From: Pseudomonadota bacterium
GTDB lineage: Bacteria > Pseudomonadota > Gammaproteobacteria > Steroidobacterales > MnTg04
Direction of reading: 5' to 3'
Length of the DNA: 57,276 nucleotides
NCBI GenBank assembly: GCA_022560735.1
Contig: JADFSO010000017.1
Span: forward strand, 1 to 57,276
Shown here piece by piece: positions 16,081-24,164 of the stretch. Positions within the stretch are counted from its first letter, which is position 1; each line of letters begins with the position of its first letter. The notes beneath the pieces were generated by a model, which saw only the letters and a list, made by a program, of their open reading frames with translations, ran no database searches and was not told the origin of the DNA. The position numbers were made by a program, and so were the translations under genes.

Positions 16081-17331
16081 TCAAGGGTCATTCATTTCCA
16101 TGATGTAGAGGCCGGCATTCGAGTCGGTGCAATAGATCAGCCTGTTCTCGTCTACAAAAACATCGGTGGTGTCGATGACCTGTGGACGATTTGGCCGGTA
16201 ATCCATCATCCTGGCCGGCGGCGGCGGCACCAGCGCACCGATTTCAACCGGGCGGAAAGGATCCTTGATGTCGTAGACCCGCATCCCTGCGTTCTGATAG
16301 GTGATGAACAGAGTCTCCGAACTCTGGAAACTCTCCGGTCTGTTTTCGTGAATATTGTGGGGGCCGAATTGGCCGCCTTTCTTCACGTAGTCGATTTCGT
16401 CGGGAATCGGCAAAGTAGAAATACTGATGGGGTTGCCGGGGTCCTGGATATCGAACACCCAGTTGCGTTTGATCCCGTCTGCGCAATTATCGAATACCGC
16501 TTCTTCTACGACGACCAGAAGATTTCTGTCGGGAAGCGGCAAACTGTTGTGTGTACCTCCGGCAAAAGGTGGCGCGAAATTGCGGTGCGCGAGCAACCTG
16601 GGGTTATGGCGATCACTGATGTCGATCGTGGTGACGCCGCCGTCGCGCCAGGCGCCGCAGGCGAGATCACCCTTGACGATGGCGTGGTGCAAGGCATAGC
16701 GGTATTTGGGGTCCCAGGTTGGTTTCTCGCCCGCTTGCGTATGCATGCCCGGCAGCCACAGACGGCTGACGGGCTTGGGGCTGGTGGGATCGGACATATC
16801 CACGACAATGAAAATGTCGTCGCTGAATCCAGGAGGAAGCGCCGAGATATAGGCCCACTGACCGCCGGCATACCAAATGCGGTGGACGCCAAGCCCTGGC
16901 AACTCCATGAATCCGATTTCCCGCGGATTGGCCCGGTCCTCGATGTCAAAGACACGCATACCGGCAGAGTAGCTTTGATCCGACCCGGAAATATCGACCT
17001 TGTCACCAATAGAGCCGGAATAGTATTCGCCAGCGCTGACTTTTTCGTCTTGCAGCATGTCCTTCATATTGACGACGAGGAGCAGGTTCCCATGGGTCTG
17101 CAGGTGCTGGCTCCAGGTTCCGGCCGGTTGCGGGATATGCCGGACGAACCTGGGGTCCGTCGGATCCCGCACATCGATTACCGAAAAGCCACCCGAGAAA
17201 ACGTGCCCGACATACGCGTAGCCACCGCTGACCATTACCTGCACGCCATCGGATCGACCGCCCTGATCGGAATGACCGATGATGCGCATGTTTCGTGAAT
17301 ACTCTGGTTTTAAGCTGTCATCGCGTGACAT
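16081..17331 (-). CDS. LVIVD-repeat beta-propeller-like protein of unknown function
   Basis: A 416-aa protein with repeated strands of the LVIVD type: FSVIDVRDPTDPRFVRHI, MRVFDIEDRANPREIGFM, FIVVDMSDPTSPKPVSRL, TTIDISDRHNPRLLAH and MRVYDIKDPFRPVEIGAL, suggesting a beta-propeller. Histidines recur at conserved-looking sites (GLGVHRIWY, YALHHAIVKG, GGTHNSLPL, QFGPHNIHENRP) and could bind a metal. No export signal is evident. GAGGAG lies just upstream of the ATG. It lies 38 bp after the methyl-THF:corrinoid methyltransferase in the same operon, so it may belong to the demethylation pathway. No established enzymatic function is claimed. Confidence 0.85.
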   Translation of the reverse strand: MSRDDSLKPEYSRNMRIIGHSDQGGRSDGVQVMVSGGYAYVGHVFSGGFSVIDVRDPTDPRFVRHIPQPAGTWSQHLQTHGNLLLVVNMKDMLQDEKVSAGEYYSGSIGDKVDISGSDQSYSAGMRVFDIEDRANPREIGFMELPGLGVHRIWYAGGQWAYISALPPGFSDDIFIVVDMSDPTSPKPVSRLWLPGMHTQAGEKPTWDPKYRYALHHAIVKGDLACGAWRDGGVTTIDISDRHNPRLLAHRNFAPPFAGGTHNSLPLPDRNLLVVVEEAVFDNCADGIKRNWVFDIQDPGNPISISTLPIPDEIDYVKKGGQFGPHNIHENRPESFQSSETLFITYQNAGMRVYDIKDPFRPVEIGALVPPPPARMMDYRPNRPQVIDTTDVFVDENRLIYCTDSNAGLYIMEMNDP

Positions 17332-17368
17332 GGAAATTCTCCTCGATTATCGGTAGCGAATAACCGCG

Positions 17369-18265
17369 TTACTCGCGTGCCGCCCGTCGACGGCGGCCTC
17401 GCAATGCCGCCCCGTTTGCAGGCCGCTCGCGATAGGCCTCGATCCAGGCAGCGCATTCGGGATCGTGACCCATAACGACGTCGGCGCCGCGAATCGCCAG
17501 CATCAGTTCGCTGCGCAACGGATTGGTGATGGCCGAGGTCATGCCGCTGGCGATGGCCATACCGATGAAGGCCGAATTCAACCCATTGCGGTTCGGTAGC
17601 CCGAAACTCAAGTTGGAGGCGCCACAGGTGGTATTGACTTTGAGTTCGGTCCGCAGACGCTTGAGCAATTGCATGACCTGTCGACCGGCCGTGTTGATCG
17701 CGCCGACCGGCATGACCAGCGGATCGACCACAATATCATTTGCCGGGATGCCGTGGTCGCTCGCCCGCTGGACAATTTTTTTGGCCACATCGAAGCGCAC
17801 ATTGATGTCTTCCGAAATTCCGGAATCGTCATTGGCTATGGCGACGACTGCGCAGCCATACTTCCTGACCAATGGCAACACACGCTCCAACCGCTCTTCC
17901 TCGCCGGTGACGGAGTTGAGCAAAGCTTTACCTTGGTAAACCTCGAGTCCTGCTTCGAGTGCCTCGACCGTCGACGAATCGATACAAAGCGGCACATCGG
18001 TGATCGACTGCAGCAAACGGATGCACTCAGCCAGTATCCGCGGTTCATCCGCCAGCGCGATGCCGGCATTGACATCGAGAATCTGTGCGCCGGCTGCCAC
18101 CTGCGCCAGCGCATCCGCTCGCACCCGGCTGTAGTCTCCGTTCTTCATTTCTTCGGCCAGCAACTTTCGGCCGGTCGGATTGATGCGCTCGCCGATCACC
18201 ACGAAGCGTCGCGCAAAGCCGATGACGACTTCTTTACTCGCTGAGCTGATAACCGTGTCTGTCAT
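17369..18265 (-). CDS. Methyltetrahydrofolate:corrinoid methyltransferase (pterin-binding, MtrH/AcsE-like)
   Basis: A 298-aa pterin-binding TIM-barrel protein that moves a methyl group between corrinoid and tetrahydrofolate. Diagnostic parts are VVIGERINPTGRKL, ILDVNAGIALADE, PLCIDSSTVEALEAGL, KALLNSVTGEEERL, VVDPLVMPVGA and TTCGASNLSFGLPNRNGLN. The ATG at 18265 gives MTDTVISS, with GAGAGA upstream; a GTG at 18313 would add 16 residues without a family match. It heads the seven-gene minus-strand operon and diverges from the corrinoid protein gene at 18500. It probably acts like MtoA, accepting methyl from the corrinoid and making methyl-THF. Confidence 0.92.
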   Translation of the reverse strand: MTDTVISSASKEVVIGFARRFVVIGERINPTGRKLLAEEMKNGDYSRVRADALAQVAAGAQILDVNAGIALADEPRILAECIRLLQSITDVPLCIDSSTVEALEAGLEVYQGKALLNSVTGEEERLERVLPLVRKYGCAVVAIANDDSGISEDINVRFDVAKKIVQRASDHGIPANDIVVDPLVMPVGAINTAGRQVMQLLKRLRTELKVNTTCGASNLSFGLPNRNGLNSAFIGMAIASGMTSAITNPLRSELMLAIRGADVVMGHDPECAAWIEAYRERPANGAALRGRRRRAARE

Positions 18266-18321
18266 GCACTTGTTTCTCTCAATCGCCTGTCCATGGGAAG
18301 TTGATTTTCCCACCGTTTATA

Positions 18322-18332
18322 CTGCGAATGCA
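18322..18332 (-). promoter_or_regulatory. Recurrent element TGCATTCGCAG (site 1), upstream of the corrinoid operon
   Basis: The minus strand reads TGCATTCGCAG followed by TATAAAC, 57 bp upstream of the operon start at 18265. The exact 11-mer also occurs at 27144, 29611 and 44990. The adjoining TATAAA could be a -10 box, which would place the element between -35 and -10 of the minus-strand promoter, a repressor-like position. Confidence 0.6.
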
Positions 18333-18407
18333 ATAAAGGAATGAGAATCTGTCTTATTAAGCAGCATAAATAACGTTAAGTAGTTGTTTTTAAATGTAAT
18401 AATAATT

Positions 18408-18435
18408 TTGACTTCGACGTCATTACATCTATAAT
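18408..18435 (+). promoter_or_regulatory. Sigma70-type promoter for the corrinoid protein gene
   Basis: A TTGACT -35 box (18408-18413) and a perfect TATAAT -10 box (18430-18435) are separated by 16 bp. The predicted start lies about 60 bp upstream of the ATG at 18500. The spacer contains a GACGTC palindrome (18415-18420). The region is AT-rich. Confidence 0.65.
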
Positions 18436-18499
18436 CCCTTATTTCAACTGGGTGTCGGCACATGTGCCGCAGCCGAACTCGATCGCGTGAGGAAAAGCC

Positions 18500-19138
18500 A
18501 TGAGTATCAATGACAAACTGTACGACGCCATTGTTTTTGGCGAGCGCGACGTGGTCGTCGAGATCGTGCAGAAGGCCGTGGACAACGGCGAGGATGTCGT
18601 CGAATTGTTGAATGTCACGATGATTCCCGCACTTCGCGAGGTGGGCAACCAGTTTTCAAGCGGTGAAGTATTCGTGCCGGAAATGCTGGTGTCCGCGAGG
18701 GCGATGCAGGGAGGAGTTGATATCATCGAACCTTTGCTGGCCAGTTCCGGACATCGACCCATAGCAAAGGTCTGCATCGGGTCGGTAAAAGGCGACCTGC
18801 ACGATATCGGCAAAAACCTGGTCGTCATCATGCTCAAGGGATCCGGCTTTGAAGTCGATGACCTGGGCGTCGATTGCCGGATCGCTGATTTCGAAGCCGC
18901 TGTCGAAAGAGGGGCCCAGGTTGTTTGCCTCAGTGCGCTGCTCAGTACCACCAGGGATGCGATGCGACCCGTGGCAGATCACTTCACCGGCCGTGACGAG
19001 GTTAAAGTCGTCGTTGGCGGCGCTGTGATCACGCAGGAATTCGCCGACGAAATTGGCGCCGATGGCTTTGGTTTTGACGCTTCGGACGCGGTCAGAGCCG
19101 TGCGCGAAAGTCTCGGTCTGGCAGCCGTTCCGGCTTGA
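18500..19138 (+). CDS. Methyltransferase corrinoid protein (B12-binding)
   Basis: A 212-aa corrinoid protein of the MtaC/MtbC/MtoC class. A four-helix B12-binding cap at about residues 1-85 (ALREVGNQFSSGEVFVPEML) is followed by a Rossmann B12 domain with the signature GDLHDIGKNLV, in which H101 is the predicted lower axial cobalt ligand, then VCLSALLSTT and VVVGGAVITQEFA. It carries the methyl group between the UroD-family methyltransferase downstream and the methyl-THF methyltransferase encoded divergently at 18265. GAGGAAAAG precedes the ATG, and a clear sigma70-type promoter lies at 18408-18435. Confidence 0.94.
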   Translation: MSINDKLYDAIVFGERDVVVEIVQKAVDNGEDVVELLNVTMIPALREVGNQFSSGEVFVPEMLVSARAMQGGVDIIEPLLASSGHRPIAKVCIGSVKGDLHDIGKNLVVIMLKGSGFEVDDLGVDCRIADFEAAVERGAQVVCLSALLSTTRDAMRPVADHFTGRDEVKVVVGGAVITQEFADEIGADGFGFDASDAVRAVRESLGLAAVPA

Positions 19139-19189
19139 GTCTCACCGGTGGTACCGGATAAGGTTAACCGGCCGCCAGGTGCAAAAAAA

Positions 19190-20380
19190 ATGATGACGCC
19201 AAGAGAATGCTTCCATGCCGCGATGAACCATGAGCAGCCTGACCGTCTGCTGATCGACATGGGGAAACACATCGGCTCCATTCACCGCCGGGCCTACGTC
19301 AGGCTCAAGGATTATCTCGGCGATGAAACCATGGTCAACGAGAACAAAATACTGGATCGAATGGCGCAAACCGTCGTCCCGGATGAGTCGCTCCTGCGGC
19401 GACTCGATATCGACTTCCGCTGGCTCGTACCGCATTGGGTTCAGGTTACCGAACGCGACGATATCCCTGGCTATATCGACATGTGGGGGGTGCCCTACAA
19501 GGCCGCGGGGGATTGGGACCACTGCGTCGTTGACGGCGCGCCTTTGCGGCAAGCCACGCTGGAAAACATCGATGACTTCCAGTGGCCGGACCCGCATGAC
19601 CCGGACCAGTTCAGGGGCTTGCGCGAAAAAGCGAAGCGCCTGTTTGAGAATACCGATTACGTGATCGGCGCCGATGCCATTAAAGCCGGCGTATTGATGA
19701 ATTCGCTGCAGATGCGGGGTTATGACCGGTTCTTCATGGACCTTATCATCGACAAGCCTTTCGCCGAGGCGTTAATGGACAAAATCCTCTGGACGCTGAA
19801 AGAGATGTGGAGCCGCTACCTGGAAGAGGTCGGGCCCTACGTACAGCTCGTCTACCTGACTGACGATCTCGGCTCGCAAACATCATTGCTGATCTCGCCC
19901 AAGCTGTTCCGCGAAATGCTCATGCCGCGCATGAAAGAGTTGCATGATCACATCAAGAGCCTCGCCGATGTGAAGCTGATGTTCCACACTGACGGTGCTG
20001 TCCTGCCACTGATCGATGATTTCCTGGCAATGAATGTCGATATACTCAATCCCGTCCAGACTTCAGTGACCGGGCTGGAAGATACATTCGCGTTGAAAGA
20101 ATCGTTCGGCGACCGTTTGTGCTTCCACGGTGCGATCGACGTGCAACAGGTGCTGCCTAACGCCACCACCGAGGAACTGGAACAGGAGATTGCCTTGCGC
20201 ATCTACGATCTGGGCCGGGACGGCGGCTACATTCTCGCGCCGTGCCACAACATCGGTCATGATATCCCCCCGCAAAACGTAATCACCCTGTTCGAAAAAG
20301 CGAGGGAATTCGGCAGGGACCCGGCAGGTTTGAAAAAGATCGTTGAGACAGGCAGGTCTTATTTCAACCGGAATCGGTGA
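19190..20380 (+). CDS. Uroporphyrinogen decarboxylase-family corrinoid methyltransferase (MtoB/CmuA-like)
   Basis: A 396-aa UroD-fold protein immediately after the corrinoid protein gene. The ATG at 19190 (or 19193) gives MMTPRECFHAAMNHEQPDR, the usual start of methyltransferase-type UroD proteins; a GTG at 19148 is less likely. AGGTG sits upstream. The predicted role is to remove a methyl group from a substrate and load it on the corrinoid protein. The zinc-ligand region common in MtaA/CmuA relatives (H-x-C) here reads FHTDG (H266, D268), and a later cysteine lies in APCHNIGHD. The substrate is unknown. The set resembles archaeal MtoB O-demethylase systems. True heme-pathway HemE is unlikely given the neighbours. 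Confidence 0.88.
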   Translation: MMTPRECFHAAMNHEQPDRLLIDMGKHIGSIHRRAYVRLKDYLGDETMVNENKILDRMAQTVVPDESLLRRLDIDFRWLVPHWVQVTERDDIPGYIDMWGVPYKAAGDWDHCVVDGAPLRQATLENIDDFQWPDPHDPDQFRGLREKAKRLFENTDYVIGADAIKAGVLMNSLQMRGYDRFFMDLIIDKPFAEALMDKILWTLKEMWSRYLEEVGPYVQLVYLTDDLGSQTSLLISPKLFREMLMPRMKELHDHIKSLADVKLMFHTDGAVLPLIDDFLAMNVDILNPVQTSVTGLEDTFALKESFGDRLCFHGAIDVQQVLPNATTEELEQEIALRIYDLGRDGGYILAPCHNIGHDIPPQNVITLFEKAREFGRDPAGLKKIVETGRSYFNRNR

Positions 20381-20428
20381 GCACTCCGCTGTGGCGCGGT
20401 TGTGCGCGCAGCGACGAAGCAAAGCTTC

Positions 20429-22045
20429 TCACCCCGACCCATTCCCCGCCTGGCGCACTTGCCTGATCCGGTCGGCTGCAACTTCGGCAATCATGATCGT
20501 CGGTGCATGGGTATTGCCTGCCACGATCTCGGGCATAACCGAGGCATCCGCAACCACGACGTTATCCAGGCCTCTTAGCCGCAAATCCGGATCGACGACT
20601 GTCATTGGATCAGCGGCATCGCCCATGCGGCAGGTCCCGACCGGGTGGAAAGCGGTACCCAGTATTTCGAATATGTATTGCAACAACTCGTCATCACCCT
20701 GGACAGCAGGACCGGGAAAAACCTCTACCGCGCCGCTGCCGCTCAATGTCGGGCTGGCGAGAATGCGCCGTACCAGCTTCACTCCGCGCAACAGGGTTTG
20801 TCGATCCTGCGGTTCGGCAAGCAAGTTCAGATCGATGATCGGATCATCGGCGATGGCGGGCGACGCCAGTCGCAACCGGCCCCGCGAAACAGGTTTCAGC
20901 ACACAGGCATCGGAGTAATACCCCCGGCCCCAGGTGATCCTGGCGCCCTCGTGACTGACCTTGGCCGGGATAAAGTGAAACTGGACATCAGGATCCGCGA
21001 GCGACGCATCGGTCCGCGCAAAACCGCCACCTTCGACGAGGTTGCTCGCGAATACCCCGCGCCGGGCGAGAAGATACAGCAATGGCGCTGCCGCGTATTC
21101 ATGCATGGTTGCGAAACTCAGGCCGCGACCGCCGTGACCACCTTGGTAAAATATCGCCGCCGCCGGATGATCATGAAGATTTTCGCCGACACCTGGCAGT
21201 TCGTGCACGACCGGGATGCGCATCTCGTGTAAATGATCGGCAGGACCTATGCCCGAGCGAAGCAACAGCGCCGGGGTGCCAAACGCACCCGCGCAAAGGA
21301 TCAGTCTTTCGTCGATCCCGATAAAATGTTCCTGGTTTCTGCCCCGTAGTTTGACTCGCCGAGCCACTTTGCCATCGAAATCGATCGACTCGACTTCCGT
21401 GTCCGTCACTATGTGCAGATTTTTTCTGTTGCCGGCAGGTCTGAGGTAAGCATCGGCGGCACTCCACCGGCGTCCCTTTCTCATATTCACCTGATATGTG
21501 CCAAGACCCTCCTGGGTCTCGCCATTGAAATCCCGGTTGCCAGGGATTCCAAGCTCCTCGCCGGCGGCCACGTAGCGTTCGAGCATGGGATCGGGCGAGC
21601 GCAAATCCTCTACAGTCATCGGTCCTGCTGTTCCGTGCAGAGGATCGCCGGCCAGGCGCCGATTGGATTCGGCCTTGATGAAATAGGGCAGGACCGCTTC
21701 CCAGTCCCATCCCTTGCAGCCGAGTCTGGCCCAGGCATCATAGTCTGACGGGCGACCGCGAATATAAACCATGCTGTTGATCGATCCTGAACCACCGAGC
21801 GTTTTGCCTCGCGGTATCGGCACCTTGCGACCGTTCATGTGCGCGTGAGGTGCGGACTGGTAACACCAGTCAAATCGCGAATTGCCCATCAGGAATACCA
21901 GGCCCAACGGAACCTTGATTCTTGGGTCATTGTCCCGCGGACCGGCCTCGATCAGGCACACGTTTTTGTCCGGGTCTTCACTCAGCCGGCCGGCAAGACA
22001 ACACCCGGCGGCGCCGCCACCGACAATAACGTAATCGAAGTGCAT
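20429..22045 (-). CDS. GMC-family FAD oxidoreductase (choline/alcohol dehydrogenase-like)
   Basis: A 538-aa glucose-methanol-choline oxidoreductase. The FAD motif FDYVIVGGGAAGCCLAGRL is at the N-terminus; GMC signatures are GKTLGGSGSINSMVYIRG and the later GAFGTPALLLRSGIG. The C-terminal catalytic region has FHPVGTCRMG and VAGNTHAPTIMIAE, containing the active-site His and Asn/His pair. It oxidises a primary or secondary alcohol; the substrate is unknown. Its ATG overlaps the SDR stop by one base (TGATG), so the two form an operon. It is convergent with the UroD gene, with 48 bp between stops. It may oxidise the alcohol exposed by demethylation (inference). Confidence 0.92.
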   Translation of the reverse strand: MHFDYVIVGGGAAGCCLAGRLSEDPDKNVCLIEAGPRDNDPRIKVPLGLVFLMGNSRFDWCYQSAPHAHMNGRKVPIPRGKTLGGSGSINSMVYIRGRPSDYDAWARLGCKGWDWEAVLPYFIKAESNRRLAGDPLHGTAGPMTVEDLRSPDPMLERYVAAGEELGIPGNRDFNGETQEGLGTYQVNMRKGRRWSAADAYLRPAGNRKNLHIVTDTEVESIDFDGKVARRVKLRGRNQEHFIGIDERLILCAGAFGTPALLLRSGIGPADHLHEMRIPVVHELPGVGENLHDHPAAAIFYQGGHGGRGLSFATMHEYAAAPLLYLLARRGVFASNLVEGGGFARTDASLADPDVQFHFIPAKVSHEGARITWGRGYYSDACVLKPVSRGRLRLASPAIADDPIIDLNLLAEPQDRQTLLRGVKLVRRILASPTLSGSGAVEVFPGPAVQGDDELLQYIFEILGTAFHPVGTCRMGDAADPMTVVDPDLRLRGLDNVVVADASVMPEIVAGNTHAPTIMIAEVAADRIRQVRQAGNGSG

Positions 22046-22800
22046 CAGGCAGCCGTCCAGCCGCCGTCGATTCTCAGGCTATGGCCGGTCACCATCGCGG
22101 ACGCGTCCGATGCAAGGTAAAGCGCAGCAACCGCTACGTCGTTTGGCTGACCCACCTTGCCCAAGGGGATCATTCTCTGCACGAATTCCTTGAAACCAGG
22201 GTCGTCCATCATGGAACGCGTCATCGGCGTTTCGATGAAAGTGGGGGCAAGCGCATTGACGCGCACTCCTTTCGGTGCCAGTTCAACGGCCATCGCTTTG
22301 GTCAGGCCCTCGACTGCATGCTTGGTCATGCAATAAACGCTGCGGTTCGGCGAACCGATATGACCCATTTGTGACGACATGTTGATGATTGAACCGCTGC
22401 CGTTCCTGACCATCACGCGGGCCGTGGACTGCGCAGTCTGAAACATCGCGCGTACATTCAGATCGATAACTGAATTCAGGGCCTCTATGTCGACATCGAC
22501 GAACGGTTGCGGCCGGTTCGTGCCGGCATTGTTGACCAGCACATCGAGTTTCGTCAGCGCTTCGATGCGCTGGTAGAATATTTCCTCGGTAACATCGTTG
22601 ACCCAAATTTCGATCGCTTCCGGGTATTCCGTCGCGAGAGATTCAAGATCGGCTGCAGTCCTTGCCACGGCAATCACTTTTGCGCCCGCTTCCGCAAACG
22701 CCACCGCACAGGCCCGCCCGATACCGCGCCCTGCACCCGTGATCAACGCAGTCTTGCCCTGTATTCGTAAATCCCACAATGGTGTCGCCGCATCAGTCAA
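22045..22800 (-). CDS. Short-chain dehydrogenase/reductase (SDR)
   Basis: A 251-aa classical SDR. It has the cofactor motif TGAGRGIGRACA, NNAG in VLVNNAGTNRPQ, a catalytic Ser in SIINMSSQMGHIG and the YxxxK motif in YCMTKHAVEG. The end GHSLRIDGGWTAA is typical. It is translationally coupled to the downstream GMC oxidoreductase. NAD(P)-linked oxidation of a sugar, polyol or hydroxyacid is likely; the actual substrate is not evident. A degenerate copy of the recurrent element (TTGCATTCGAA, near 22882-22892) lies about 82 bp upstream in the same orientation. Confidence 0.92.
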   Translation of the reverse strand: MTDAATPLWDLRIQGKTALITGAGRGIGRACAVAFAEAGAKVIAVARTAADLESLATEYPEAIEIWVNDVTEEIFYQRIEALTKLDVLVNNAGTNRPQPFVDVDIEALNSVIDLNVRAMFQTAQSTARVMVRNGSGSIINMSSQMGHIGSPNRSVYCMTKHAVEGLTKAMAVELAPKGVRVNALAPTFIETPMTRSMMDDPGFKEFVQRMIPLGKVGQPNDVAVAALYLASDASAMVTGHSLRIDGGWTAA

Positions 22801-23120
22801 TGGCGATCCTCAGCGAATAATTGAATGTGATGACACGGGACTTATGGCCCGAACGCGCTGAACAGTAGCAATCTTCCGCGTTCGAATGCAATAGGGAGCC
22901 AGTCGCCGGATCGTGGCATGGGTCCGGCAGGTTTTTCCCCAGACCGGGAGAAACTCTTCAAGGTCAATCTATTCAAGGACTTTGGAGGGCGCGCCGAATA
23001 TTCTCGCCAACTGATTTTGCGGGGTCAACAGAGCTTGCGGTTTGATCTTCGTGCATTCTGCAAACACTTGATGCAAAATCTGATGCAAATTTTCAGAACA
23101 CCAATGAGCGAGGAGATCGG
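22801..23120. promoter_or_regulatory. Divergent promoter region between SDR and LacI genes
   Basis: No convincing gene was seen in this gap. On the SDR side it holds a degenerate recurrent element (22882-22892; 9 of 11 bases, and the same string also occurs by chance inside a coding region at 24893). Before the LacI gene there is a cluster of TGCAAA-type repeats: TGCATTCTGCA at 23052-23062 and TGATGCAAA at 23069-23077 and again at 23081-23089 (12-bp period). These could be an autoregulatory site. AGGAG lies before the GTG start at 23121. Confidence 0.4.
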
Positions 23121-24164
23121 GTGGCGGACAATATCAGCGCAGCGCGCAGGGGGGACGGACATCGGGTAACTCGGGTAACGTCCTATGACGTAGCGCGACA
23201 AGCCGGCGTTTCACAATCGGCGGTTTCCCGCTGCTTCAAGCCTGGCGCTTCCGTATCGAAAAAGATGCGGGCCCGGGTTATGAAGACGGCCGAGGATCTC
23301 GGTTATCAGCCGAATGCCATCGCGCGCAGCCTGATCACGCGCCGGTCCAACATGGTTGCCGTCGTTATCTCCCGACAGACCAACCTCTATTACCCGGAGG
23401 TGCTGGTGCAGTTAAGCCAACGGTTTTCGGAACGCGGGGTGCGTGTCCTGTTGTTTACTCTCGAACGCGAAAGCGATATCGATGTAATGCTCGATCAGAT
23501 TCTGCAGTATCAGGTCGATGGCGTGGTCGAAGCGGCCAGACTGTCGGGACCGCAAATCGATCTGATGGAGAAACGGGGTGTCCCCTTGGTGTTTTATAAC
23601 CGCTCGCTGAAAGATCGCCGCGTCAATTCGGTTTGCTGCGACCAGGCCGAGGGAGAGAGATCACTCGTTAACGGTCTGGTGGCAGCAGGGCACAAGTCTT
23701 TCGGCCTCATCAGCGGTCCCGAAGATTCCGCGGTCAGCGTAGAGCGCACTCAGGGCGCACTCGAACGACTGACAGAACTGAACATCAAGTCGGTGACGGT
23801 TGTACCGGGCGATTACAGTTACGAAAGCGGCGTAGCTGGTCTGCTGGATCTGAAAGCCAGGATGGGAAAACTGCCCGATGCGATCATCTGTGCCAATGAC
23901 GTGATGGCGATCGGCTGCCTGGACGCTGCGCGTCACCAATTGGGGGTCAAGGTTCCTGAAGATCTTTCGGTCGTTGGTTTTGATGGCGTCGGTCCGGCGC
24001 AGTGGCAAAGCTACGATCTGACGACCGTTCGACAGCCCGTTCGCCGAATGACTGAAGCCGCGGTATCGATGATCCTGGAGCGCATCGAGCATCCTGAGTT
24101 GCCGCCCGAGAGGCGGACCTTCTCAGGAATTCTGATCGACGGCGGTTCGGCGCGCATGGCCTGA
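23121..24164 (+). CDS. LacI-family transcriptional regulator
   Basis: A 347-aa LacI/GalR regulator. The helix-turn-helix is at about residues 20-45 (SYDVARQAGVSQSAVSRCF), with a hinge region GYQPNAIARSLITRRSNMV. A periplasmic-binding-protein-like effector domain follows (VAVVISRQTNLYYPEVL to LSVVGFDGVGPAQWQSYDL), consistent with sensing a sugar or related small molecule. The start is a GTG at 23121 with AGGAG close upstream. Its stop overlaps the next ATG by one base, so it heads an operon with the MetE-like and aldolase genes. It is the best local candidate for binding the recurrent element found upstream of the surrounding operons; this is inference. Confidence 0.93.
   Translation: MADNISAARRGDGHRVTRVTSYDVARQAGVSQSAVSRCFKPGASVSKKMRARVMKTAEDLGYQPNAIARSLITRRSNMVAVVISRQTNLYYPEVLVQLSQRFSERGVRVLLFTLERESDIDVMLDQILQYQVDGVVEAARLSGPQIDLMEKRGVPLVFYNRSLKDRRVNSVCCDQAEGERSLVNGLVAAGHKSFGLISGPEDSAVSVERTQGALERLTELNIKSVTVVPGDYSYESGVAGLLDLKARMGKLPDAIICANDVMAIGCLDAARHQLGVKVPEDLSVVGFDGVGPAQWQSYDLTTVRQPVRRMTEAAVSMILERIEHPELPPERRTFSGILIDGGSARMA

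Noticed and set aside
16348..17298. Long plus-strand frame opposite the LVIVD gene
   Set aside because: Shadow frame; the minus strand shows regular LVIVD repeats and a GAGGAG before its ATG.
19190..20380. Assignment as heme-pathway HemE
   Set aside because: The gene directly follows a corrinoid protein gene and has the methyltransferase-type N-terminus; HemE context is absent.
22918..23169. Small plus-strand ORF between SDR and LacI genes
   Set aside because: GTG start, no ribosome binding site, overlaps the LacI start in another frame and its sequence is partly made of the TGATGCAAA repeats.
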